Positions 20,720 to 31,000 of a DNA stretch of 64,000 nucleotides are shown here, piece by piece; the first letter of the stretch is position 1, and each line of letters starts with the position of its first letter. The notes under the pieces were generated by a model that made no database searches, was not told the DNA's origin, and saw only the letters and a program-made list of their open reading frames with translations. The translations under genes were made by a program, and so were the position numbers. The DNA is from Schistocerca nitens (taxonomy: Eukaryota > Arthropoda > Insecta > Orthoptera > Acrididae). The stretch is taken from contig NC_064619.1 of assembly GCF_023898315.1 (NCBI RefSeq), positions 501,056,594-501,120,593 on the forward strand, in the 5' to 3' direction.

Positions 20720-22294
20720 TTGTTTAATTTTCGTCATTGTCATCGTTAATATTTGATAACTCGTCATCCAGCCAATCTTGGCAGTGAATATCTGGGTCAT
20801 CATCATCAGCCTTATTTGTGTCGTCTTCTGTAAAAACAAATAACATTATTAAGAGTCGAGTAGCCTACAAATTTATAAACGAAACCTTACGTTGAAAAAG
20901 AATACCCGAATTTGTCTCAACTGATCTCCGTCGAACTAGTTGAACTGATACTTGTTGCCTTCTGACTTCTATTATTTTTAGGACTGGAAATACCACGAAC
21001 GTTCATATGGGCACTATCCCAGAGACTAGTGAAGTAATTTGCTCTCCCGAACTGCTGTCGAAGTTCGATCTTACACGGTGTTAAGGTGCTTGCATCAACG
21101 TTTTTAATATTTTCCGAATAAAGTCTTCATTTACGTCGGAGGCATTGCAACTGTTGAGGGTGCACTGAACTCTTGCATTGCAGCATCTGTATCAATAATT
21201 CCTGCCATTTTGTAAACATCACAAATTTCTGTATTATAATCAAGGTCTTTTCCTGTAATTTGGCATCACTTAATAACTCCAGCTAGCCGAATCTGGTAAA
21301 TGCTGCTTGACACACTTCGTTTTTTGTAAATATATTAAATGACCTTTGTTTGCCTTTCTTGAAAAAAGGCTGGCTTGTAATCACAGCCAGTGGTCGCATG
21401 AAAGTCTGATAAGCTCAGAGGTAAGGACAGTCCTAAGTTTTCGTAAATGTTTGAAATATCAAAGAACTCAGCTTATTTCCAGTGCCAGTCAATATCCAAA
21501 TGCGAATCATACTTTTTTAAGGGATGCATATTGCCTAGCATGATTGTTGCAGTATTATTATCAGAATATCTTATCACAAAACTAGACTGAGCATCAGTAT
21601 TACAAACGTGGCAAACGGTTTTGCTGCCAGCCTCCTCTTGATCTGGACGCGATAGACTTACATCGATATCAGACACAACTGTGCTATTGGTGACGGTATA
21701 AGAGTGACGCTGTTTACAATCAACGAAAGCCCGTTTATTGCCACCTCGTTAGAAGCTCAGTGCAAGATAGGAAAATCAAGAAGAGCCAGTTGGAAGTGCG
21801 TGTTTTTCTATTCTTTTGCGAAGTCAGATGGTCGAACTTCATAGGGTCCAATCTTGTTAAACTCCTGCTAAGGTGATTCATTTCGAAGACATCGCTCACA
21901 CTCTTTAATTGACGGGGATAGGTATTGGTCGAAAAAGAACGTCATATCTTGCCGCTTTTAATTGTGTTACAGTTTGCATCATTTTCTTTGAGATACTCCC
22001 AGAACTTTGACGAACATTTGTAATAGTATGAAGTAAGTTATCACTGTCTCTGAGGAGGTGGATTGTGTTCTACGTAATTTTCCAAATTTTTCATTGAAAT
22101 AGATTTTTGGCTTTTACAAAGATCACGATCGAAATGGCCCTTAGATATTGGCACTTGAGTTATGGGATGTGACAAAGTTTTGGCTATGTCGATTTCATGA
22201 CCAACTGATATACCGAATACGTGCAAATTAATCTTTTTGAATACATACTTCCTGCACTTTACCACGAATCTTTTTTTTAATAATCCTCAAAAAA

Positions 22295-22416
22295 TGCCTC
22301 GTGATGACTGGGTGTTGTGTGCTGTCCTTAGGTTAGTTAGGTTTAAGTAGTTCTAAGTTCTAGGGGACTGATGACCATATATGTTAAGTCCCGTAGTGCT
22401 CAGAGCCATTTGGACC
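22295..22416 (+). mobile_element. SINE, head-less (family 1b)
   Basis: Shares the gcctcgtgatgactgggtg start and ccttaggttagttagg body with the SINE at 26771-26981 but lacks the tRNA-like head, so it is 5'-truncated. TSD aatcctcaaaaaa at 22282-22294 and aatcctcagaaaa at 22417-22429, one mismatch. It interrupts the TTGCDY pseudogene. Confidence 0.88.
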
Positions 22417-22581
22417 AATCCTCAGAAAAGTTGTCTACCAGAGTTTTTTAAGCTCTTCTCAAACCTATTTGTGTCTTCTGTACATTCTGCAATAAAAACT
22501 AAGCGTTTAATCTCATAATTTTGTTCAATATTGAGAAGGAATTTTTCAACTAGTTCTGAGACTGCTTAACTGGACGAAATA

Positions 22582-24003
22582 CACTCCTGGAAATTGAAAT
22601 AAGAACACCGTGAATTCATTGTCCCAGGAAGGGGAAACTTTATTGACACATTCCTGGGGTCAGATACATCACATGATCACACTGACAGAACCACAGGCAC
22701 ATAGACACAGGCAACAGAGCATGCACAATGTCGGCACTAGTACAGTGTATATCCACCTTTCGCAGCAATGCAGGCTGCTATTCTCCCATGGAGACGATCG
22801 TAGAGATGCTGGATGTAGTCCTGTGGAACGGCTTGCCATGCCATTTCCACCTGGCGCCTCAGTTGGACCAGCGTTCGTGCTGGACGTGCAGACCGCGTGA
22901 GACGACGCTTCATCCAGTCCCAAACATGCTCAATGGGGGACAGATCCGGAGATCTTGCTGGCCAGGGTAGTTGACTTACACCTTCTAGAGCACGTTGGGT
23001 GGCACGGGATACATGCGGACGTGCATTGTCCTGTTGGAACAGCAAGTTCCCTTGCCGGTCTAGGAATGGTAGAACGATGGGTTCGATGACGGTTTGGATG
23101 TACCGTGCACTATTCAGTGTCCCCTCGACGATCACCGGTGGTGTACGGCCAGTGTAGGAGATCGCTCCCCACACCATGATGCCGGGTGTTGGCCCTGTGT
23201 GCCTCGGTCGTATGCAGTCCTGATTGTGGCGCTCACCTGCACGGCGCCAAACACGCATACGACCATCATTGGCACCAAGGCAGAAGCGACTCTCATCGCT
23301 GAAGACGACACGTCTCCATTCGTCCCTCCATTCACGCCTGTCGCGACACCACTGGAGGCGGGCTGCACGATGTTGGGGCGTGAGCGGAAGACGGCCTAAC
23401 GGTGTGCGGGACCGTAGCCCAGCTTCATGGAGACGGTTGCGAATGGTCCTCGCCGATACCCCAGGAGCAACAGTGTCCCTAATTTGCTGGGAAGTGGCGG
23501 TGCGGTCCCCTACGGCACTGCGTAGGATCCTACGGTCTTGGCGTGCATCCGTGCGTCGCTGCGGTCCGGTCCCAGGTCGACGGGCACGTGCACCTTCCGC
23601 CGACCACTGGCGACAACATCGATGTACTGTGGAGACCTCGCGCCCCACGTGTTGAGCAATTCGGCGGTACGTCCACCCGGCCTCCCGCATGCCCACTATA
23701 CGCCCTCGCTCAAAGTCCGTCAACTGCACATACGGTTCACGTCCACGCTGTCGCGGCATGCTACCAGTGTTAAAGACTGCGATGGAGCTCCGTATGCCAC
23801 GGCAAACTGGCTGACACTGACGGCGGCGGTGCACAAATGCTGCGCAGCTAGCGCCATTCGACGGCCAACACCGCGGTTCCTGGTGTGTCCGCTGTGCCGT
23901 GCGTGTGATCATTGCTTGTACAGCCCTCTCGCAGTGTCCGGAGCAAGTATGGTGGGTCTGACACACCGGTGTCAATGTGTTCTTTTTTCCATTTCCAGGA
24001 GTG
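22582..24003 (-). mobile_element. Complete Tc1-like transposon
   Basis: 1,422 bp with TA duplications immediately outside (22580-22581 and 24004-24005). Terminal repeats begin cactcctggaaattgaa on the left and cactcctggaaatggaa on the right, about 27 bases with three differences. It contains one uninterrupted transposase frame. It sits inside the TTGCDY pseudogene, whose coding blocks resume on either side, so it arrived later. Confidence 0.95.
22737..23759 (-). CDS. Tc1-like transposase, intact 340 aa
   Basis: DDE transposase of the IS630-Tc1-mariner superfamily that would cut and rejoin the element's ends at TA sites. The chosen ATG (23759-23757) begins MPRQRGREPYVQL and gives a length normal for Tc1-like proteins; the frame is open another 72 codons upstream, through the element's 5' region and without family similarity. 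Domains: first helix-turn-helix about 11-55 (FERGRIVGMREAGWTYRRIA), a Gly-Arg-rich linker near 60-70, second helix-turn-helix about 72-115, catalytic domain 150-285. Catalytic residues by position: D155 (VVFSDESRF), D244 (FQQDNARPH), E277 (SPIEHVWD). D244 and E277 are separated by 32 residues, whereas 34 is usual for Tc1. No internal stop or frameshift; possibly still competent if expressed. Confidence 0.93.
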   Translation of the reverse strand: MPRQRGREPYVQLTDFERGRIVGMREAGWTYRRIAQHVGREVSTVHRCCRQWSAEGARARRPGTGPQRRTDARQDRRILRSAVGDRTATSQQIRDTVAPGVSARTIRNRLHEAGLRSRTPLGRLPLTPQHRAARLQWCRDRREWRDEWRRVVFSDESRFCLGANDGRMRVWRRAGERHNQDCIRPRHTGPTPGIMVWGAISYTGRTPPVIVEGTLNSARYIQTVIEPIVLPFLDRQGNLLFQQDNARPHVSRATQRALEGVSQLPWPARSPDLSPIEHVWDWMKRRLTRSARPARTLVQLRRQVEMAWQAVPQDYIQHLYDRLHGRIAACIAAKGGYTLY

Positions 24004-25680
24004 TATTTATTAAGAGATCTTTAGGTACTTCAGCCCTGAATGGTTTTATAAACTTATCAAAGGTATCAACAAACTTTAGTAATTGCTTACTATTCTTTTT
24101 CCTGTTATGATTTGCTAACTCTACTGTAACGTTGAGTTCTTTATGGAAATACAAATCCTTATAAACAAAATTAATTATGACTGATCGTTTATAATGGCGG
24201 AGAGCCCATCGTTAACGTCCTGAAATCGAATTGGTGAATTGTATTACATCTCTGAGACTCCTAGCTTCATCTGCGTTGATTGATTGTTCCAGAATTAAAT
24301 CGACTGGTTGTTTTGAAAACAGTTTATTCTTCATTAAATGTCGAAGGAACCTCGTTTTCGTTGGAACTGCTCAAACAAATCAGGGTGAGATTCGGCAAAA
24401 CATCTGAGAAATAAGTAGGTGATTTTTGTAGTACAAAATTGAATGTATCAAAATTTCCTGTGAGGGCTCTTCTTGATAGATTTAAATAACAATGAATAAG
24501 AGTAATATAGCGTAAATTGTGTTTCTCCGAATTCACCGTTGAGAGTTTTTTTCTATAAATATTATTGATCTGTAATAGTTCATTTAGGGCTTCATTCTTT
24601 TACTGTGAATAAAGATAATGACTTTCCCAGTCTCTCCCATTGTCCGGTCATTTGATGTGTGATCACGGCATTATTTACTTCTAGAATCCTACAGCCATCA
24701 AAGGGTGAAGTCTGTTCCATGTATTTAAATGTTTTCCATCAAGAAACCCATTTATGGAGTCCAAAGCTGACATTATTCTGGACCACAATGTTGGTTGAAC
24801 CATAATCTACTATGATTTTGCCTAGAGCTTTGAATAAGCCATTTTGTTACGAAAAGATCCCATATGTATGAATAGATTATACAGATCTGGTTTACTACCA
24901 GGCTGAATTTGTAAAGCTGCTTTCGCAATTGCGAGGTCGTATGTGAATTGGATGAATTATTTCGCACTGCCTTCGTTCAGTAGTCTTAAAGACTACTGAT
25001 TCTTTAACGGGAAGTATTTACGAAACTATTTGTTTTGAGTTATTACGGTCGCTAAGTAAGCCAATGAAACCAACCCACATTGGAACATTTGGTAAGTGAA
25101 GAGCATGGTTAACATCCGCATTGTATGAATCACTTTGTATAATGGTAAATTTCTAGGTCATGCATTTTCACTTGCATGGTCTGACAAGTCCAAATTGTTT
25201 GTCTGTACTTTTTGTTGCCGTTGGTTGTTCCTCCACATCTGAAGATATAACTGTAACTTTTCGTTTCCGTTTCTTCATGTTTGAGGTTACCTCGCTATTG
25301 ACAATAGGTAAATCTATTAACTGTACTTCTTCTGAGGCATTTAAAGCAACTCTTAGACAAATAATGCCAACAGTATCGTGTAACGTATCTTTTCTACTCT
25401 TTATTTCTACGAATCTGCTGCTTTGTTAGTTGTCTCAGGACATACACTTGACTTCTGTAATGAAATATGTGTCGATTCTGTTTCCAGCTCTTCCACTCCT
25501 GCATGACTAATGCAATGGCCACATCTTTGAGTAACATCAATAATTTTTCGTCTGCTCGTTAAACTCTTCAAAGACATTCCAAGCATTATATGTTTTGACG
25601 CTTTGGCTTTAACATTGTGGACAGCATATACAACGTCTTCACAATAAGATTTGACTTGACGAATGCATTTTGGATTTTCT
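24004..25680 (-). pseudogene. Central part of the TTGCDY pseudogene
   Basis: This stretch carries the middle blocks of the pseudogene described over 20720-28080. The longest open pieces are 25407-25680, 25173-25385 (ending in a basic KKRKRK segment that could have been a nuclear localisation signal), 24773-24967 and 24004-24180. Between them frames change at least six times, and two short gaps suggest former introns or deletions. Confidence 0.65.
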
Positions 25681-25744
25681 ATGTAAAATGAAGGTGGAGG
25701 GGAGAGAAAGGAAAGGAAAGGGTTTACTGAAGTTAGTTGCATCT

Positions 25745-25920
25745 GGACATTACGCGGAAATAGCAGCGACGAGTGAAACTGTGTACCAGACTTGGATTAT
25801 TTACCCTGGATCTCCTGCTTACTAGGCAGGTGCGTTAACCACTGTGCTATCGGGGACACATCGTTTTCGCGACTGCGCTATCTCGGCACGCTACACGGCC
25901 AACAATAATCCCCAACTAGC
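25745..25920 (-). repeat. tRNA-Thr-like dispersed repeat
   Basis: On the minus strand an A-box-like gatagcacagtggttaacgc is followed by a seven-base loop closed by cctgc/gcagg, giving an AGT anticodon position. The T-arm is decayed, so this is a SINE-type head rather than a functional tRNA. It lies between the TSD and the first recognisable LINE B codons; whether it is part of the LINE copy or a separate insertion is unclear. Confidence 0.5.
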
Positions 25921-26770
25921 GCCACCTATCCGGAGCTCCTGTCCATTTACTACTCCATGCATACAAAGGTCCAGATGTTCTGTGACCAAAACGGTACTGA
26001 AACAGAGGATGACAGACTAAAGGCCGAAATACTAAATGTCTTTTTCTAAAGTTGTTTCAAAGAGGAAGACTGCACTGTAGTTCCTTCTCTAGATTGTCGC
26101 ACAGATGACAAAATGGTAGATATCGAAATAGACGACAGAGGGATAGAGAAACAATTAAAATCGCTCAAAAGAGGAAAGGCCGCTGGACCTGATGGGATAC
26201 CAGTTCGGTTTTACACAGAGTACGCGAAGGAACTCGCCCCCCCCCCCCCCCCTTCTTGCAGCGGTGTACCGTAGGTCTCTAAAAGAGCGTAGCGTTCCAA
26301 AGGATTGGAAAAGGGCACAGGTCATCCCCGTTTTCAAGAAGGGACGTCGAACAGATGTGCAGAACTATAGACCTATATCTCTAACGTCGATTAGTTGTAG
26401 AATTTTGGAAAACGTATTATGTTCGAGTATAATGACTTTTCTGGAGACTAGAAATCTACTCTGTAGGAATCAGCATGGGTTTCGAAAAAGACGTTCGTGT
26501 GAAACCCAACTCGCGATATTCGTCCACGAGACTCAGAGGGCCATAGACACGGGTTCACAGGTAGATGCCGTGTTTCTTGACTTCCGCAAGGCGTTCGATA
26601 GAGTTCCCCACAGTCGTTTAATGAACAAAATAAGAGCATATGGACTTACAGACCAATTGTGTGATTGGATTGAAGAACGCAGCATGTCATTCTCAATGGA
26701 GAGAAGTCTTCCGAAGTAAGAGTGATTTCAGGTGTGCCGCAGAGGAGTGTCATAGGACCATTGCTATTCA

Positions 26771-26981
26771 AAAATGGTTCAAAAGGCTCTGAGCACTATG
26801 GGACTGAACATCTATGGTCATCAGTCCCCTAGAACTTAGAACTATTTAAACCTAACTAACCTAAGGACATCACACAACACCCAGTCATCACGAGGCAGAG
26901 AAAATCCCTGACCCCGCCGGGAATCGAACCCGGGAACCCGGGCGCGGGAAGCGAGAACGCTACCGCACGACCACGAGCTGC
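26771..26981 (-). mobile_element. SINE (family 1b) inside LINE B copy 2
   Basis: Minus-oriented SINE with a tRNA-like head (tggtcgtgcggtagcg A-box, gggttcgattccc B-box), the cctcgtgatgactgggtg linker and the family-1 3' body. TSD ggaccattgctattca at 26755-26770 and ggaccgttgctattca at 26982-26997, 15 of 16 identical. The LINE frame GPLLF-TIY is cut at exactly this site. Confidence 0.94.
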
Positions 26982-28083
26982 GGACCGTTGCTATTCACAA
27001 TATACATGAATGACCATGTGGATGACATCGGAAGTTCACTGAGGCTTTTTGCAGATGATGCTGTGGTGTATCGAGAGGTTGTAACAATGGAAAATTGTAC
27101 TGTAATACAGGAGCATCTGCAGCGAACTGACGCATGGTGCAGGGAATGGCAATTGAATCTCAATGAAGACAAGTGTAATGTGCTGCGAATACATAGAAAG
27201 AAAGATCCCTTATCGTTTAGCTACAAAATAGCAGGTCAGCAACTGCTAGCAGTTAATTCCATAAATTATCTGAGAGTACGCATTAGGAGTGATTTAAAAT
27301 GGAATGATCATATAAAGTTGATCGTCGGTAAAGCAGATGCCAAACTGAGATTCACTGGAAGAACCCTAAGAAAATGCAATCCGAAAACAATGGAAGTAGG
27401 TTACAGTACGCTTGTTCGCCCACTGCTTGAATAGTGCTCAGCAGTGTAGTATCCGTACCAGATAGGGTTGATAGAAGAGATAGAGAAGATCCAACGGAGA
27501 GCAGCGCGCTTCGTTACAGGATCATTTAGTAATCGCGAAAGCGTTACGGAGATAATAGATAAACTCCAGTGGAAGACTCTGCAGGAGAGACGCTTAGTAG
27601 CTCGGTATGGGCTTTTGTTCAAGTTTCGAGAACATACCTCCACCAAAGAGTCCAGCGGAATATTGATCCCTCCTACGTATATCTCACGAAGAGACCATGC
27701 GGATAAAATCAGAGAGATTAGAGCACACACAGAAACATACCGACAATCCTTCTTTCCACGAACAATACGAGACTGGAATAGAAGGGAGAACCGATAGAGG
27801 TACTCAAGGTAGCCTCCGACACACACCGTCAGCTGGCTCGTGGAGTATGGATGTAGATGTAGATGTAGATAGAAGTTTAGGATTTTCTGTGCATTTTCGA
27901 TTGCTGCCGGTTATAAAAGTGTAATAAAATCCTTTGATTCTGGTAGGACTGATACTTCTCCTTCCATAAATTTTGTACTGATGTATGTTGTGGTCATTTT
28001 TTCTTCTCGATTTGAAAAACGGATTTTCTTAATAGTAAAGGAGGTTTGTGTAGCACCTCTTGATATTTGGTGGAACTCGCTAC

Positions 28084-31000
28084 GACGGCAGCTGCCAGCA
28101 GCGCCAGCCAGTCCCTGGCAACACCAGCCGGTCCCTAGCGACGTCGGCAGCTTCCAGCAGCGCCAGCCAGTCCCTGGCAACACCAGCCGGTCCCTAGCGA
28201 AGTCGGCAGCCTCAAGCAGCGCCAGCCAGTCCCTGGCAACATCAGCCCGTCCCTAGCGACGTCGGCAGTTTCCAGCAGCGCCAGCAAGTCCCTGGCAACG
28301 CCAGCCGGTCCCTAGCGTCGTCGGCAGCTTCCAGCAGCGCCAGCCAGTCCCTGGAAACACCACACAGTCCCTAGCGAAGTCGGCAGCTTCCAGCAGCGCC
28401 AGCCGGTCCCTGGCAACACCAGCCGGTCCCTAGCGACGTCGGCAGCTTCCAGCAGCGCCAGCCAGTCAATGGCAACACCAGCCGGTCCCAAGCGACGTCG
28501 GCAGCTTCAGCAGCGCCAGGCAGTCCCTGGCAACACCAGACGGTCCCTAGCGACGTCGGGAGCTTCCAGCAGCGCCAGCCAGTCCCTCGCAGCGCCAGCC
28601 GGTCCCTAGCGACGTCGGCAGCTTCCAGCAGCGCCAGCCAGTCCCTGGCAACGCCAGCCGGTCCCTAGCGACATCGGGAGCTTCCAGCACCGCCAGCCAG
28701 TCCCTGGTAACACCAGCCAGTCCTTGGCGACGTCGGCAGCTTCCAGCAGCGCCAGGCAGTCCCTGGCAACGCCAACAGGTCCCTAGCGACATCGGGAGCT
28801 TCCAGCAGCGCCAGGCAGTCCCTGCCAACACCAGGCGGTCCCTAGCGACGTCGGCAGCTTCCAGCAGCGCCAGCCAGTCCCTGGCAACGCCAGCCGGTCC
28901 TTAGCAGTGTCGGCATCTTCCAGCAACGCCAGCCAGTCCCTGGCAACGCCAGCCGGTCCCTAGCGACGTCGGGAGCTGCCAGCAGCGCCAGCCAGTCCCT
29001 GGCAACACCAGCCGGTCCCTAGCGACGTCGGCAGCTTCCAGCAGCGCCAGCCAGTCCCTGGCAACGCCAGCCGGTCCCTAGCGACGTCGGCAGCTTCCAG
29101 CAGCGCCAGCCAGCCCTGGCAACACCACACGGTATCTAGCGACGTCGGCAGTTTCCAGCAGCGCCAGCCGGTCCCTGGCAACACTAGCCGGTCCCTAGCG
29201 ACGTCGGGAGCTTCCAGCAGCGCCAGCCAGTCCCTGGCAACACCAGCCGGTCCCTAGCGACGTCGGCAGCTTCAACGGCGCCAGGCAGTCCCTGGCAACA
29301 CCAGACAGTTCCTAGCGACGTCGGCAGCTTCCAGCAGCGCCAGCCAGTCCCTCGCAACGCCAGCCGGTCCCTAGCGACGTCGGCAGCTTCCAGCAGCGCC
29401 AGCCAGTCCCTGGCAACGCCAGCCGGTCCCTAGCGACGTCGGGAGCTTCCAGCAGCGCCAGCCAGTCCCTGGCAACACCAGCCAGTCCTTAGCAACGTCG
29501 GCAGCTTCCAGCAGCGCCAGACAGTCCCTGGCAACGCCAGCAGGTCCCTAGCGACATTGGGAGCTTCCAGCAGCGCCAGGCAGTCCCTGGCAACGCCAGA
29601 CGGTCCCTAGCGACGTCGGCAGCTTCCAGCAGCGCCAGCCAGTCCCTGGCAACACCTGCCGTTCCCTAGCGACGTCGGCAGCTTCCAGCAGCGCCAGCCA
29701 GTCCTTGGTAACACCAGACGGTCCCTAGCGACGTCCGCAGCTTCCAGCAGCGCCAGTCAGTCCCTGGCAACGCCAGACGGTCCCTAGCGACGTCGGCAGC
29801 TTCCAGCAGCGCCAGCCAGCCCTGGCAACACCACACGGTATCTAGCGACGTCGGCAGTTTCCAGCAGCGCCAGCCGGTCCCTGGCAACACTAGCCGGTCC
29901 CTAGCGACGTCGGGAGCTTCCAGCAGCGCCAGCCAGTCCCTGGCAACACCAGCCGGTCCCTAGCGACGTCGGCAGCTTCAACGGCGCCAGGCAGTCCCTG
30001 GCAACACCAGACAGTTCCTAGCGACGTCGGCAGCTTCCAGCAGCGCCAGCCAGTCCCTCGCAACGCCAGCCGGTCCCTAGCGACGTCGGCAGCTTCCAGC
30101 AGCGCCAGCCAGTCCCTGGCAACGCCAGCCGGTCCCTAGCGACGTCGGGAGCTTCCAGCAGCGCCAGCCAGTCCCTGGCAACACCAGCCAGTCCTTAGCA
30201 ACGTCGGCAGCTTCCAGCAGCGCCAGACAGTCCCTGGCAACGCCAGCAGGTCCCTAGCGACATCGGGAGCTTCCAGCAGCGCCAGCCAGTCCCTGCCAAC
30301 ACCAGACGGTCCCTAGCGACGTCGGCAGCTTCCAGCAGCGCCAGCCAGTCCCTGGCAACGCCAGCCGGTCCCTAGCGACGTCGGCATCTTCCAGCAGCGC
30401 CAGCCAGTTCCTGGCAACGCCAGCCGGTCCCTAGGGACGTCGGGAGCTTCCAGCAGCGCCAGCCAGTCCCTGGCAACACCTGCCGGTCCTAGCGACGTTG
30501 GCAGCTTCCAGCAGCGCCAGCCAGTCCCTGGCAACGCCAGCCGGTCCCTAGCGACTTCGGGAGCTTCCAGTAGCGGCAGCCACTCCCTGGCAACACCAGC
30601 CAGTCCTTGGCGACGTCAGCAGCTTCCAGCAGCGCCAGCCACTCCCTGGTAACACCAGACGGTCCCTAGCGACATAGGGAGCTTCCAGCAGCGCCAGCCA
30701 GTCCCTGGCAACACCAGCCGGTCCCTAGGGACGTCGGGAGCTTCCAGCAGCGCCAGCCAGTCCCTGGCAACACCAGCCGGTCCCTAGCGACGTCGGCATC
30801 TTCCAGCAGCGCCAGCCAGTCCCTGGCAACGCCAGCCGGTCCCTAGCGACTTCGGGAGCTTCCAGTAGCGGCAGCCAGTCCCTGGCAACACCAGCCAGTC
30901 CTTGGCGACGTCAGCAGTTTCCAGCAGCGCCAGCCAGTCCCTGGTAACACCAGACGGTCCCTAGCGACATAGGGAGCTTTCAGCAGCGCCAGCCAGTCCC

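Larger units (their letters stand above)
25681..27875 (+). mobile_element. LINE B copy 2 and attached tRNA-like repeat
   Basis: The unit interrupts the TTGCDY pseudogene and is flanked by ttttggattttct (25668-25680) and tttaggattttct (27876-27888), one mismatch in 13. From about 25990 it follows LINE A and LINE B: ETEDDRLKAEILNVFF, GKAAGPDGIPVRFYTEYAKE, then a C-run (26236-26252) that breaks the frame, WKRAQVIPVFKKGRR, FLDFRKAFDRVPH, LFADDAVVYRE (intact F-A-D-D near 27050), GRTLRKCNPK and FFPRTIRDWNRRENR. It ends in ATGTAG repeats at 27846-27870. It is frameshifted in several places and split by a SINE at 26771. It serves as the uninterrupted reference for LINE B copy 1. Confidence 0.88.
20720..28080 (-). 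pseudogene. Decayed gene of an uncharacterised metazoan multi-copy family (TTGCDY protein)
   Basis: Read on the minus strand, recognisable blocks occur in family order across several frames: YISTKFMEGEV and ITGSNRKCTENP (28010-27885); KCIRQVKSYCEDVVYAV, HIMLGMSLKSLTSRRK and RCGHCISHAGVEELETE (25680-25470); HDTVGIICL; NVPMWVGF (about 25070); AIAKAALQIQPGSKPD and KMAYFKALGKIIVDYGS (24920-24790); QPVDLILEQSINADEAR (24310-24260); NSKQLLKFVDTFDKFIKPF (24080-24030); VEKFLLNIEQNYEIKRLVF (22545-22490); KTLSHPITQVPISKGHFD (22175-22120); YSDNNTATIMLGNMHP; LSDFHATTGCDYKPAFFKKG (21410-21350); RANYFTSLWDSAHMN; and an acidic C-terminus ending DDELSNINDDNDEN at 20726, preceded by an intron-like boundary at 20830. 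I know this block order from many invertebrate predicted proteins without an assigned function. The GCDY block resembles XPG/FEN nuclease cores. Many stops and frameshifts: non-functional. Confidence 0.7.

Noticed and set aside
22737..23975. A 412-aa start for the Tc1-like transposase
   Set aside because: The extra 72 residues lie upstream of a canonical MPRQRG start and show no family similarity; 340 aa matches Tc1 lengths.
22610..24110. Long plus-strand frames opposite the transposase (up to 190 codons)
   Set aside because: Antisense shadows of a GC-rich coding region.
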